Shown here in pieces: positions 26,903 through 35,671 of a DNA stretch of 64,000 nt. Origin of the DNA: Phytophthora colocasiae (taxonomy: Eukaryota; Oomycota; Peronosporomycetes; Peronosporales; Peronosporaceae); assembly GCA_018806915.1 (NCBI GenBank), contig JAGKQI010000047.1, forward strand, positions 434,001 through 498,000, in the 5' to 3' direction. Below the pieces are notes generated by a model, which did not search any database, was not told the origin of the DNA, and saw only the letters and a program-made list of their open reading frames with translations. Each line of letters begins with the position of its first letter. Position 1 is the first letter of the stretch. A program made the translations under genes and the position numbers.

Positions 26903-27956
26903 TCCCTGCACGAGGAGTGCTGCGGTCAGCCACAGCACTCGGAGCTTCGCGTGGCACAATACGACCACGGAGCTCCTTGATGTGATCGGGTACACGGACG
27001 ACCGTGTACCCCAGGAGATCACTTTCGGTGAGGCGTGTTGCCAAGGGTGGGCAACACGGACAGGGTGTGCCAAAGGGAACGGCACATGTGATCCCCGCTT
27101 CCATGGACTGATCATGGAGGCGTTCACACTTACCACGTGTAGTGTAAGTGTAGTAGCGATCGCGAGCCGCAGCAACGCGATCGCGATATGCCTTCGGGTC
27201 TTTGTTGAAGTTATCAACAAAGGCGTTCCACGACTGACAAAGTGCCTGCCACTCTGGCACTTTGCTCTTGCGCGAAGTCTTCTTCGCTGCATAGTATCGG
27301 AGCTCGTGGAAGAGCCCGATATAGTAGTCGCGTCTTTGAGTCTCGGACTCAAAGACAACCTTAGCGGCGACGTCGTCGTCGTTGATACTGTTGCATGAGT
27401 ACAACAGTATCGGGTTCGGTGGTGAACTAGCACCGAACCGGTCATGGATTGCTGCCTCAGTAGGCATCCATGGCGTGCGCACTGGCGGATCAGTGCGCGG
27501 TGCAGTGAGCGCCCTCGACATGGGGGACGCTTCATCATCACTGCGCGGACGCTTCGAGCTTGAAGCGTCCGAGGCCTCATCACGAGGTCGTCGATATCCC
27601 ACGGGTGGGTCTGACGTGTCTTCAGACGAAGACACGGGAGCGGGAGCCTTGACATCAACCTCCCCCTCCTCGACATCCTCCTCGTAGTCGAGGATGTCTT
27701 CGTAGTCCTCTCCAAAGAGTTCTTTGAGAGGGACAGCAGGATTCTTAATCTCTGCTAGAGAAGAAGACTTCTTCTTCTTCTCATGCTTCTCCTTATGGAG
27801 AGCATGGTACTTGGTGACAGAGATCTTCTCTGTCGGACCGCTGGAAGCAGCAGTGCTAGTGAGCACTGCGGAGGTCGTTGTTCCTGCTGCAGAGGCAGCA
27901 GGTGAGGCTTGCGCATCCGCAGTAGCGGACGGAGACGTGGGCGTTGGCGAGTCCAT
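26409..27956 (-). CDS. Antisense ORF of Gypsy-2, 515 codons, unknown function
   Basis: This intact minus-strand ORF starts at ATG 27956, about 100 bp inside the 3' LTR boundary, and ends at 26409 within the 3' part of pol. The N-terminal ~60 residues are Ser/Thr/Ala/Pro-rich. Residues ~60-115 have a Lys cluster (HEKKKKSSS) and an acidic tract. Residues ~205-320 look folded (DYYIGLFHELRYYAAKK; a CPCC motif). Residues ~435-510 form a coiled coil (VAALEQTQSAEIAALKQEV). I recognise no family. It stays open although pol around it has four breaks. Its position and layout parallel the antisense ORF of Gypsy-1, without clear sequence identity. Confidence 0.75.
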   Translation of the reverse strand: MDSPTPTSPSATADAQASPAASAAGTTTSAVLTSTAASSGPTEKISVTKYHALHKEKHEKKKKSSSLAEIKNPAVPLKELFGEDYEDILDYEEDVEEGEVDVKAPAPVSSSEDTSDPPVGYRRPRDEASDASSSKRPRSDDEASPMSRALTAPRTDPPVRTPWMPTEAAIHDRFGASSPPNPILLYSCNSINDDDVAAKVVFESETQRRDYYIGLFHELRYYAAKKTSRKSKVPEWQALCQSWNAFVDNFNKDPKAYRDRVAAARDRYYTYTTRGKCERLHDQSMEAGITCAVPFGTPCPCCPPLATRLTESDLLGYTVVRVPDHIKELRGRIVPREAPSAVADRSTPRAGITPASYGGLRTPSPFPERPPSGRSAAPMYLDGEEILSNEYENEPLESSFSYEPRSAPQSSGSLHARRATAAEGVGTLPPHGQRYDHDDRALHDRVAALEQTQSAEIAALKQEVRVLRAEVCEAAQTASNLSSGLGTRVNRLIDRVDGLEKAFQASRTPQSDYQP

Positions 27957-28045
27957 TGCGAAATGAACTCGGATTTCTCTCGGGAACTTGACGGTCTTGT
28001 CAAGTTCTGTTGATTGACGTATCGAGACCGATACGTCGAATCTTA

Positions 28046-28057
28046 ACGGGGGGATGG
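28046..28057 (+). promoter_or_regulatory. Polypurine tract of Gypsy-2
   Basis: ACGGGGGGATGG directly precedes the 3' LTR start TGTAACGGGG at 28058, the expected position for the plus-strand primer. Confidence 0.8.
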
Positions 28058-28519
28058 TGTAACGGGGTTACACGTACAAGTGGTTGTACCACTTGTAACT
28101 CTAACAGTTAGGATAACTGTTAGAGGTTGGAAATGGGCCTCAGACCTTGGTGTGCTGTACACACCAAAGGATACATGGGCGAACCACATTATTGGGTGGT
28201 TCGTGTGCATTTGTGCATATTATTGGTAGAAAGTAACGGATTTCTACCAATCACTGAGCAGGGTTTCTGCCAACCACACGTTGGCAGACCCTTTAGAAAT
28301 AGATAACAAACAGTTTTAGGAGGTCCATAATTGGCTTATGCCAAATTCAATAACAGTTCTCATTTTTTACGGTATTTGCAGTATTAATTTAGTTATATTT
28401 GATTTAATTATACTTATTTAAATAAGTATACTTAAATTAAGTCTATTCTAATTGCACGCTTCCTCATACACGTAAGCGCACGTGTACGCCATCTAATAGG
28501 TCTAGGTAGACCCATTACA
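28058..28519 (+). repeat. 3' LTR of Gypsy-2
   Basis: It starts TGTAACGGGG and ends CCATTACA, followed by the target duplication agtcg. It has 4 bp (within GATAACAAACAG) that the 5' LTR lacks. Confidence 0.95.
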
Positions 28520-29480
28520 AGTCGGGTAGCCGCCGTACTTGACGTCTCCATCGGAATCAGATCCCCGCTCCTCAGCAGCCGCATTTATACGGTACGCAAT
28601 GGGAGCTAGCTCCTCGACTGATAGGAAGTCGCGGCTTTGAACAGCGTTGTTGACTGAATACAGCCCACAGAGGGAATACTTCTCACTCGTTCCGCTCTGG
28701 TTCTGACAAATTTGACCGCTCCTTGTCCTCCGTTCTCTCTTTTCGTTGGATTGCATCTCTGTCCGGTGTTTCTAGCAGATCGCCGGAAGTGGAGAGCGAT
28801 GCGCACCCAGGCACCCAACTTAAGCTTTGCACCGACACGTTCCCGCAGTACAGTAGCTAGTAGAACGCCTGCTCGAGTGAACGCAAAAGCAAAAGTGAGA
28901 AGGAAAGAGGTCTAGCTAAAGCAGTCAATAAATGCTGTCCATTAATCTGCAGTTGATGTGCGTGTAACTACGCGAAAAACGGTTGTGCCTTGGTAGTTAC
29001 GCAATGCAACGCGTTGACAACGTGCATTAGCAATAAACTGCCAGATTGATTGCCCCCCATCTGGGCACCGGAAGGGATGTGCAGCCAGATCGGGAGCAAT
29101 CAATAGGACGCACAGTTTTTTTTGCCAATCACAGTGCGTAGGCATGGTGTCGGCCCGTGTCGGCACCCTTATGGTATGGGACAAAACGCTATTACTAGCG
29201 ATAATTCTTTGGTTACTTAATCGACTGACTGTAAAAGAGCAGTTGCAGTTGAAAACCAAACTTTAGGCAATCAAATATCAATACATTTTCAGTTTACCTT
29301 TAAAGGATAAAAATAATCTTCTTATCACATAGTAGCACTAGTCGTTGTCAAGTATTCGACGTCTATCAAAGTAATCTTTGCGTAACGTACACTTGCTCCG
29401 GCCTCATGACCATTACCCCAACAAAAAAAAAAAAAAAGAAAAAAAAAAAAATTTAAAAGAAAGGCGCTTTACTTCACACA
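28520..29480. repeat. Tandem-array unit 2 (continued) and truncated spacer of unit 3
   Basis: The array resumes exactly after Gypsy-2 and matches 18545-19500. Identity stops near 29480, just past the homopolymer tract (here mostly A, 29420-29451), where an unrelated sequence with a Gypsy gag remnant begins. Confidence 0.85.
28525..28756 (-). pseudogene. Josephin-like peptidase, array copy 2, 5' part
   Basis: ATG at 28756 begins the same protein as array copy 1, including the YSLCGLYSVNNAVQ motif. The exon is cut by Gypsy-2 after 232 bp and continues at 20103. Adding the two pieces gives the same 323-bp exon length as copy 1, so the copy was intact in length before the insertion. Confidence 0.75.
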
Positions 29481-29505
29481 GCAGCAATAACAATTTCACG
29501 CTCAT

Positions 29506-30054
29506 ATGAATGAGCAAATCGCCGCCCAAGCGGCGCGAAGGGAAAACGTGACGATCAAGCCACCGGCTGCCCACAAGGTTGATTCCCCTAAGTACCATGA
29601 GAACCAAACTCTCGTGTTTTACCACAGAGCAGTACAACGCCGACAACCAACCACTAATGGTGCTGAACTCTGCTGCGTTTGTCACCATGGTGTCGTGCTA
29701 CATAGCACCGACAGTTCATGGCAGGCTGTGATCGTAGCCAAGCTGTACGCACCTGAGATACTTACAAGGCGTTCATGCGGAAACGGTTTTTACTCCTTGG
29801 CCACGAATACCGTCTACGTGAGAGGTTGTGTAAGCTTACGCACGTCGAACCACTTAACGAGACTTCGCGAAAAAACAACTTATTTTTGGTTTAGAATGTC
29901 GACCATTTCTCTCTCACCCGCGGATGCCATGGCATGTTGTTTACAATCAACTGCATTGCTTGCAATTCGGCACAATCTATTCCTTAACGAAACAACTGTT
30001 TTCCATTGGATGTGTACTTTACTAAAGTATGCACTTAGCAAAAGAAAAAAATGA
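29506..30054 (+). pseudogene. Ty3/Gypsy gag remnant (tentative)
   Basis: The first ~55 codons (MNEQIAAQAARRENVTIKPP, then AHKVDSPKYH) look like the start of oomycete Gypsy gag proteins. After that the meaningful frame is lost; another frame nearby (SAAFVTMVSCYIAP) could be the decayed capsid. The ORF stays open for 182 codons but the later part has no recognisable features. It abuts the broken end of the tandem array. Confidence 0.4.
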
Positions 30055-31090
30055 TTCCACATCCACTATTGCATCACCTCGCTTACTCTTGTTGCGATGT
30101 GGGTTTAGTCCAAATCGTTCACTTTGCACAGTCCCTTCTCTGACTACTAGTTGGCGATCCTCTAGTTTAGAACAAGCTATCTTGAACCGACTAAACTATT
30201 GTCTTAAATTTATTAGGACATATCGTGACGGTTCCGACACGGGAACCGTTTCCGAAACGTCTGACGATCAGGCAAGGTCTCGTGTTTTGGCGATTCAGAA
30301 GACTGATCGATTTTGATTGGTAGAATAGAAAACGTATAAAAAGGACTTGACAACCAGACCTCGGTCAGCTTTGAAAACGGAGTTGTAGGCGTCGGGAAAT
30401 GGCCTAAAACGGCCTCTAAGCCGAGAAATCGGGTATTTTTAGGTTTCTTACTGTTTTTGCCTCAAGAGCCATGTTCTCTCGAGGTGGCAAATTGAAAAAT
30501 AAGACCGATAAACCTGTGGGGGGCACTTTTTGGTGCACATCCAAAAGGAAAAACCTCAGCTTAGGTGTTTTAGGTGTTTAGTAGCCAATTAAATCGGTCC
30601 ATGTGTCTGTGCGTAGACACGCATCCATTTCTAGCCAACCAAAGCTCCTCCGGCATTCCGAGCAAGATTTCAGTCTTGATTTTTCATAGCGAACCCGTAG
30701 ACCGACCCCACAACCCTCCCCCCTTCCTCCCTCCCCGTCCCCACTCTCCATGGCGGCGCAGCTCGGTGGCAGGATCGATACCCGCCAAACTGTAGGTGGT
30801 GGAGGGGATGTACGACAATAGACGACGCTGGACGTTATTTCGCTGGACTGCTGCCGGTTGCTGTGCGCTGGACTACTGCTGCCACGCAGCTGGACGTTGG
30901 ACTGCTGCTGGACGCTGGGTCCGCTACTGGATGCTGGGCGTCGACCAGATGGTGTTTCTCGCAGGACACCGTCGCTGAGCCTGCTTCTTCTTCTGTTCAA
31001 GGAGACCAATGCACCGACCGTGCTATTAGGAAATTAGCTGTAGTCAAATTGTGGATCGATTTAATAGGTAGTAATTAAAGTTAATCATGC
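30055..31090. other. Unassigned stretch of ~1 kb
   Basis: I find no supported gene. Region 30700-30760 is C-rich on the plus strand. Region 30820-30930 has repeated GCTGGACNNTG/CTGCTG words, a low-complexity pattern. ORFs here (for example minus 31009-30578) have compositions that follow this bias and are probably not coding. Confidence 0.5.
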
Positions 31091-31101
31091 TTATCCAAAT
31101 T

Positions 31102-31737
31102 TTATACTATGGCATGTCTAGCAATCTGCTTTCGCTCCATGGTCGGATTGAAGCGCGCGCATCTCAGAGCAGTGCATAGTCTCTCTATATCGCTAAGAGG
31201 AAGGGTGGTACCTCCAAGAAAAGTCTCGAACACGTGCTTAATGAAGTACATCGCAAAAATGCCGCAGTCGTGCATGTTTCTTTGCCTTGGTGGTGTGGAT
31301 ACGCCTTTCACGGCCAATTTAATCACACGTCTGTCCGAGTACTTATGTCGGAGTTCTGCATCGAAATATCCTCCCACCACCTTTTGAATCGTTTTAATGC
31401 TTGCAACACTAAGCGAATCCACATGGACCATGCACCGCCTTACGTTTTGCGTTGGTTGTACAGGATTTTGGACGACGGAAAAAGTCCAGTGCATAATGTC
31501 ATACTTTTCATACGGAAATGTAGCAGTAGCTCCACAGCAGTGTGGGTATGCCACTTCCATCTTTTGGCTCGCCAGGTCATAATGTTGGTATATGTACCCG
31601 AAAATATTGGCATTCTTTACAATGGTCCTGCCATATGGCGGTAAGGGCAAGCGAAAATAATAGGTGAGAACCACGTCAATTATGAAATTCTCCCCATGTA
31701 GTGTGCTGAAGTCTCTGTGCTGCATCACTAAGCGCAT
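31102..31737 (-). CDS. Ulp1/C48-type cysteine peptidase domain
   Basis: The frame is open from 31773; the first ATG is 31737. Motifs appear in the order and spacing of Ulp1 SUMO-protease-like peptidases: STLHGENFIIDVVLTYYF (substrate-side helix), MHWTFSVV (catalytic His), CMVHVDSLS (catalytic Asp), and PPRQRNMHDCGIFAMYF (Gln and nucleophile Cys). The domain is ~200 residues, about complete. An upstream frame (MPKQTTVAEKIELTMLYPRK, from 31802) may be its N-terminus after a frameshift. C48 domains are often carried by eukaryotic DNA transposons, so a transposon origin is possible, but no terminal repeats were found. Confidence 0.75.
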   Translation of the reverse strand: MRLVMQHRDFSTLHGENFIIDVVLTYYFRLPLPPYGRTIVKNANIFGYIYQHYDLASQKMEVAYPHCCGATATFPYEKYDIMHWTFSVVQNPVQPTQNVRRCMVHVDSLSVASIKTIQKVVGGYFDAELRHKYSDRRVIKLAVKGVSTPPRQRNMHDCGIFAMYFIKHVFETFLGGTTLPLSDIERLCTALRCARFNPTMERKQIARHAIV

Positions 31738-32032
31738 GCTTGCTTTTCCTGGGATAAAGCATGGTGAGCTCAATCTTCTCTGCGACGGTAGTTTGCTTTG
31801 GCATATTGGGCATTATTTTTAAACTGACAATCCTTATCGGCCAAACTCGACACGTGCCTAATTATATTTTGATTGGTCCAAATTTGTTGCATTTGTATAT
31901 CACTAACAACCACCAAACTGTTCATTACTCTTTTTATAAGAAGGCAAAGAAGCACAACGCCACGGCGCTGGGCGTTTCGGGTATTCTCGACAGCTAATCC
32001 TAACGATCGCGAGCGTTGTGGTTGTCCCAGAG

Positions 32033-32395
32033 TGTTAAAATGAACAGTACAACTGAGGAAAGCTCACAACAGTTTATTTACTTTTATTCTCTATCCTCTT
32101 TATAATGCCTATACTGCAGACTCGTGCTCGGGGTCCGAGGCAAAAGAGGAAGTGAGCTCGTCTTCGGACTTCGTCCTCGACGGCTGCACTCCTCGCCTCG
32201 TATCGTCATCGCACTATGGATGGCAGGCAGCTCTCTGCCTGTGCTATCCAGATCATCCTCTCGTACTTGTTAATCAGAATTAATACAACTTAGAGAGGTG
32301 TTTTATTCAGTTGTTTATTTTTAACTCTTGGCCGACAGGACTCCCTGTCTGCCTTTTTGCGAGAGGCGCGCACTGCGCGCCCTTGCCACTCAACA
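32033..32395 (-). repeat. 3' LTR of Copia-1
   Basis: On the minus strand it begins TGTTGAGTGG and ends TTTTAACA. It is nearly identical to 37108-37470 and is flanked on the left by the cagag duplication. Confidence 0.95.
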
Positions 32396-32405
32396 CTCCC
32401 ACTAA
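32396..32405 (-). promoter_or_regulatory. Polypurine tract of Copia-1
   Basis: On the minus strand CTTAGTGGGAG directly precedes the LTR start TGTTGAGTGG. A GGGAG ending is usual for Copia polypurine tracts. Confidence 0.6.
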
Positions 32406-35400
32406 GTACTAGGGGGTAAGTTCAGATCTCGAACACCTAGCTTTTCTCTTAGTTTTAGGAACTGCTTTGTCGGCAGAGCTTTTGTGAGAATATCAGCAGT
32501 CATTTCCTGCGTAGCACAATAAGCAATTTTAAGGTGACCGTGTTCTACAAGGTCCCTAGTAAACAGAAATCTAATTTCTATGTGCTTATTTGCTTTGTGA
32601 TTCCCAGGATTCTTTACAATGCTGATGGCGGCATTACTATCACACCATACCTGCACTGGTACGTTTTGGGGAAATCCCATTTCTCTCAGCAAGTGCCATA
32701 ACCACTCACTTTCCTTAGCTCCCTCGCTTAGTGCGATAAGTTCTGCTTCAGCAGTCGAAAGCGAAACGCCTCCTTGTTTACTACTGCACCATGATACACT
32801 CGTATTGGCCATTTGGATCACGTATCCAGTTACGGATTTACGTTCTTTTGGTTGACACGCGAAGCTCGCGTCAGTGTACACTTCGTAAGTCACATCTCTC
32901 GCTTTTCCATCGAGAAACAGACCGTACGTTGACGTCCCTTTCAAGTATTTGAGTACTCGCCTAGCTGCATCCCAATGTGTGCGGTTGTAGCAAGACAAAA
33001 ACTTGCTAAGTTCTCTAACCGCATTGGCGATATCAGGCCGAGTCCCACGGACTAAGTACTGGAGCGATCCAACAATGCCTCTGTAGTCATAAGGCTGCGC
33101 AGCAATCTGCACTGCTGTCATTTCCGTTTCTGGCTCTAGTGTTAAGCCAGCTACTTGTGGTGTCATCACTGGTGCACTATCAACCATTTTGTACTTGGTG
33201 ATAAGTTCTGCAATGTATTTGCTTTGTGAGATCGTCATCACGCGCTGTTCTCTATTGCGTCGCGCCTCCATTTTCAGGATGTAGTGAATGTCACCCAGGT
33301 CATTTTGAACCTATTAGACAATTCAGCTTTTAGCGTGTTGATAAGTCGCATGCTTCGCGACATGATCGTCAGATCATCAACATATACCACGACTATTAGC
33401 CATTCTTCTCCCACTTTTTGCACGTAGATGCAAAACTCTTTGTGGCAGCGTGCAAAACCCATCTCCGTCAAAAATGTATGAAGTACTCTATACCAGATTC
33501 GAGGGGCTTGCTTCAAGCCATAGATGCTCTTTTGAAGTTCACAGACCAGATTCTCGTGGCCTCACTTCACAAATCCGTGAGGTTGCCTCATATAGATCTT
33601 TTGCTCTCCTTCCATTGTGCCATTAAGAAAAGCCGTATGGACATCCATTTGATGGATATGACAGTCCAATATGGTTCCAATTGCCAGCACTAGGCGCAAT
33701 GACTCGAATCGTGCCACCGGTGCATATACCTCATCACAGTCTACCCCAAACTCTTGGTGGTTACCTTGTGCAACTAGGCGCGCTTTGAACCGCTCGACAC
33801 TACCGTCGGCATTGTACTTTACTACTAGTACCCAATGCGATGGCAAAGCCTTTCGCCCAGGTGGCAGTCTTACGAGCTTCCATGTTGCATTCTCAATCAA
33901 GGAGTCGTACTCTAGCTTTAGAGCTGCTTTCCAGTGTTCTCTATGAGGGCCCCTTAAGGCTTCTTTGAGCGATCGGGGTGTAGGCACTTTGTGCTCCGCA
34001 ATCTCTTGCGTAATGTTCTTATCTAACATCGCTTGGAAGCACTGATAGTCCTGATACCGTTTAGGTTTCTTAACCTGTCGACGCAGGCGTGGTTCTCGGC
34101 TTTCCGTTGCCTCCACTAGCCTTTCTCGTCGGCGTTTACTCTTATCTCCCACTGCTGGGGTTGTTCCCGGAGTGGCTGATTCAGCTCCCACTGCCTCCGT
34201 TAACCCCTGCTCGGGTGTTTCAGCTCCCACTGCCTTCGTATTCTCGTTGACAGTTGCTTCCACTTCTTCTGCCGCGGGTAACTCGCGCGCTGCAAATTCA
34301 GAAGTAAGGGTTTGGTCGGCTTGTCCGAAAGCTCGTTTGACCATGGTGGCTACATTTGTAGTATCGAACAGCACAATTCTGGATAGGATGTATTTGTTGT
34401 TATAGATGTCCCATAACCGAAAACCCTTCGTTTCTTCTGACACTCCAAGGAGTCGACACTTTACAGCTCGAGCGGACAGTTTCTTGTCTTTGCGTAGGGC
34501 AGCTGGCACGTGTGCAAAACAGACTGAACCCCAGACAGGCAACTCTTTTACGTTGGGTGGTTTCTCATAAACCATTTTATACGGTGTTTTGTATCCCAAC
34601 CTTTTCATAGGTGTGCGATTCTGTACATAGGTCATGTACATCAGCGCTTCTGGCCACCATCTGTCTGCCATATCAGCGTCTTTCAATGCACACCGCACTC
34701 TATCCAGTTTACTCTGGTGGTCACGCTCCGCAGCTCCATTTTCCTCTGGACTGTAAGTGTTAGATTTCTGAAAGACAATACCTTTTCCTTTACAGAAGTT
34801 CTTGAATGCAGCATTCACAAACTCAGTGCCACCGTCGGAGCGGATCCGACGTATTGTGAATTTCCCTTCACGTTCTAGCTGCAGTAGAAGCTCCTCTACC
34901 TTTTCATAAACTTCTTTCTTGTCGCGTAGGACAAATGTCCATCTCCACGACGTATTGTCATCAATTATACTCAGGAAGTACTTGATTCTTCTTAAACTTC
35001 CATACACACCCATGGTTTTCATAGGTCCATTTGTATCCATATGAATGGTACTGATAGGTTGTTCGTCTCTCGAACCCTTCATATTGCGGTAGGACATTCT
35101 CCGCTTCTTCATCTCTGCACATGTTAAACAAAAGAACGGGACTTTCCTGAGTCCAGTAGCTGATAACATAGGCATCCCGCCTACCAGCTTTTTGCTAAGC
35201 ATTTCGATGACTGTGTCTTTATTTAGGTGACCAAGTTTCACATGTCACTCCTGCAATATTCTTTATATCTCCCAATCTCTAGGTTTGATAGTGGTTTGCA
35301 GGGTTTTGATTTGACAGCATTACAGAAATCTTGCCGTTCTATTAACGTTTTATTCTGCAAATAGTATGCTCCATTTATCGCTTTTGCAACAAACACAAGT

Positions 35401-35663
35401 TCATTGTCATAAAGCACAAATTTGAACTTCCCGCAAAGTGAACCCAAAATTTGGTACCCACTGCGTCTGAGCCAGAACTCGCTCAGAATGTTCGAGGTTG
35501 CATGCGGCACCATTGCTATATTGTCAAATAGAAACGGTTTTATGCCCTTTGGTCCACGTAAATACAATTTGATTGTACCAATATGTGTATTAGAATGCTT
35601 AGAGCCCTGAGCAAAGGTAAACATGTACTGTGTATTGGGTCTCTTGCTAACAAAGCGAGCCAT
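32402..35663 (-). pseudogene. pol: Copia-1 pol: protease remnant, integrase, RT, RNase H, with frame breaks
   Basis: Reading on minus, 35663-35238 is the C-terminal part of the protease (VPHATSNILSEFWLRR) without a D-S/T-G motif. After a stop (TGA where LQEWH would be expected) integrase follows at 35240-~34300, with an HHCC finger (HVKLGHLN, FCLTCAEMKK) and DDE residues (HMDTNG, SDGGTEF, PEENGAAER). RT runs from ~33900 to 33274 (QMDVHTAFLNG, then YVDDLTI) across a stop at 33562. RNase H is in a third frame, 33271-32402 (YTDASFA, STAEAELIAL, WCDSNAA, ADILTKALP). At least three frame changes are needed to read it through. Confidence 0.92.
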
Positions 35664-35671
35664 CTCGCTTG

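Larger units (their letters stand above)
20104..28519 (+). mobile_element. Gypsy-2: chromodomain Ty3/Gypsy element rich in inverted repeats
   Basis: LTRs of 458 and 462 bp flank gag, pol and an antisense ORF. The 5-bp target duplication agtcg (20099-20103 and 28520-28524) is exact, and the interrupted array sequence reads continuously across it. The first LTR base, normally T, is G in the 5' LTR. The LTRs differ by a few substitutions and one 4-bp indel, so insertion is recent. Throughout LTRs, gag, pol and the antisense ORF the sequence is a chain of short near-perfect inverted repeats. A diverged solo LTR of the family is at 42718. Confidence 0.95.

Noticed and set aside
26585..27715. 376-codon minus-strand ORF in a second frame within the Gypsy-2 antisense gene
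   Set aside because: Arg/Ser/His-rich composition typical of a shifted frame; the 515-codon frame has the acidic and coiled-coil features.
30578..31009. 143-codon minus-strand ORF
   Set aside because: Lies in C-rich and CTG-rich low-complexity DNA; Arg/Ser/Gly-rich without motifs.
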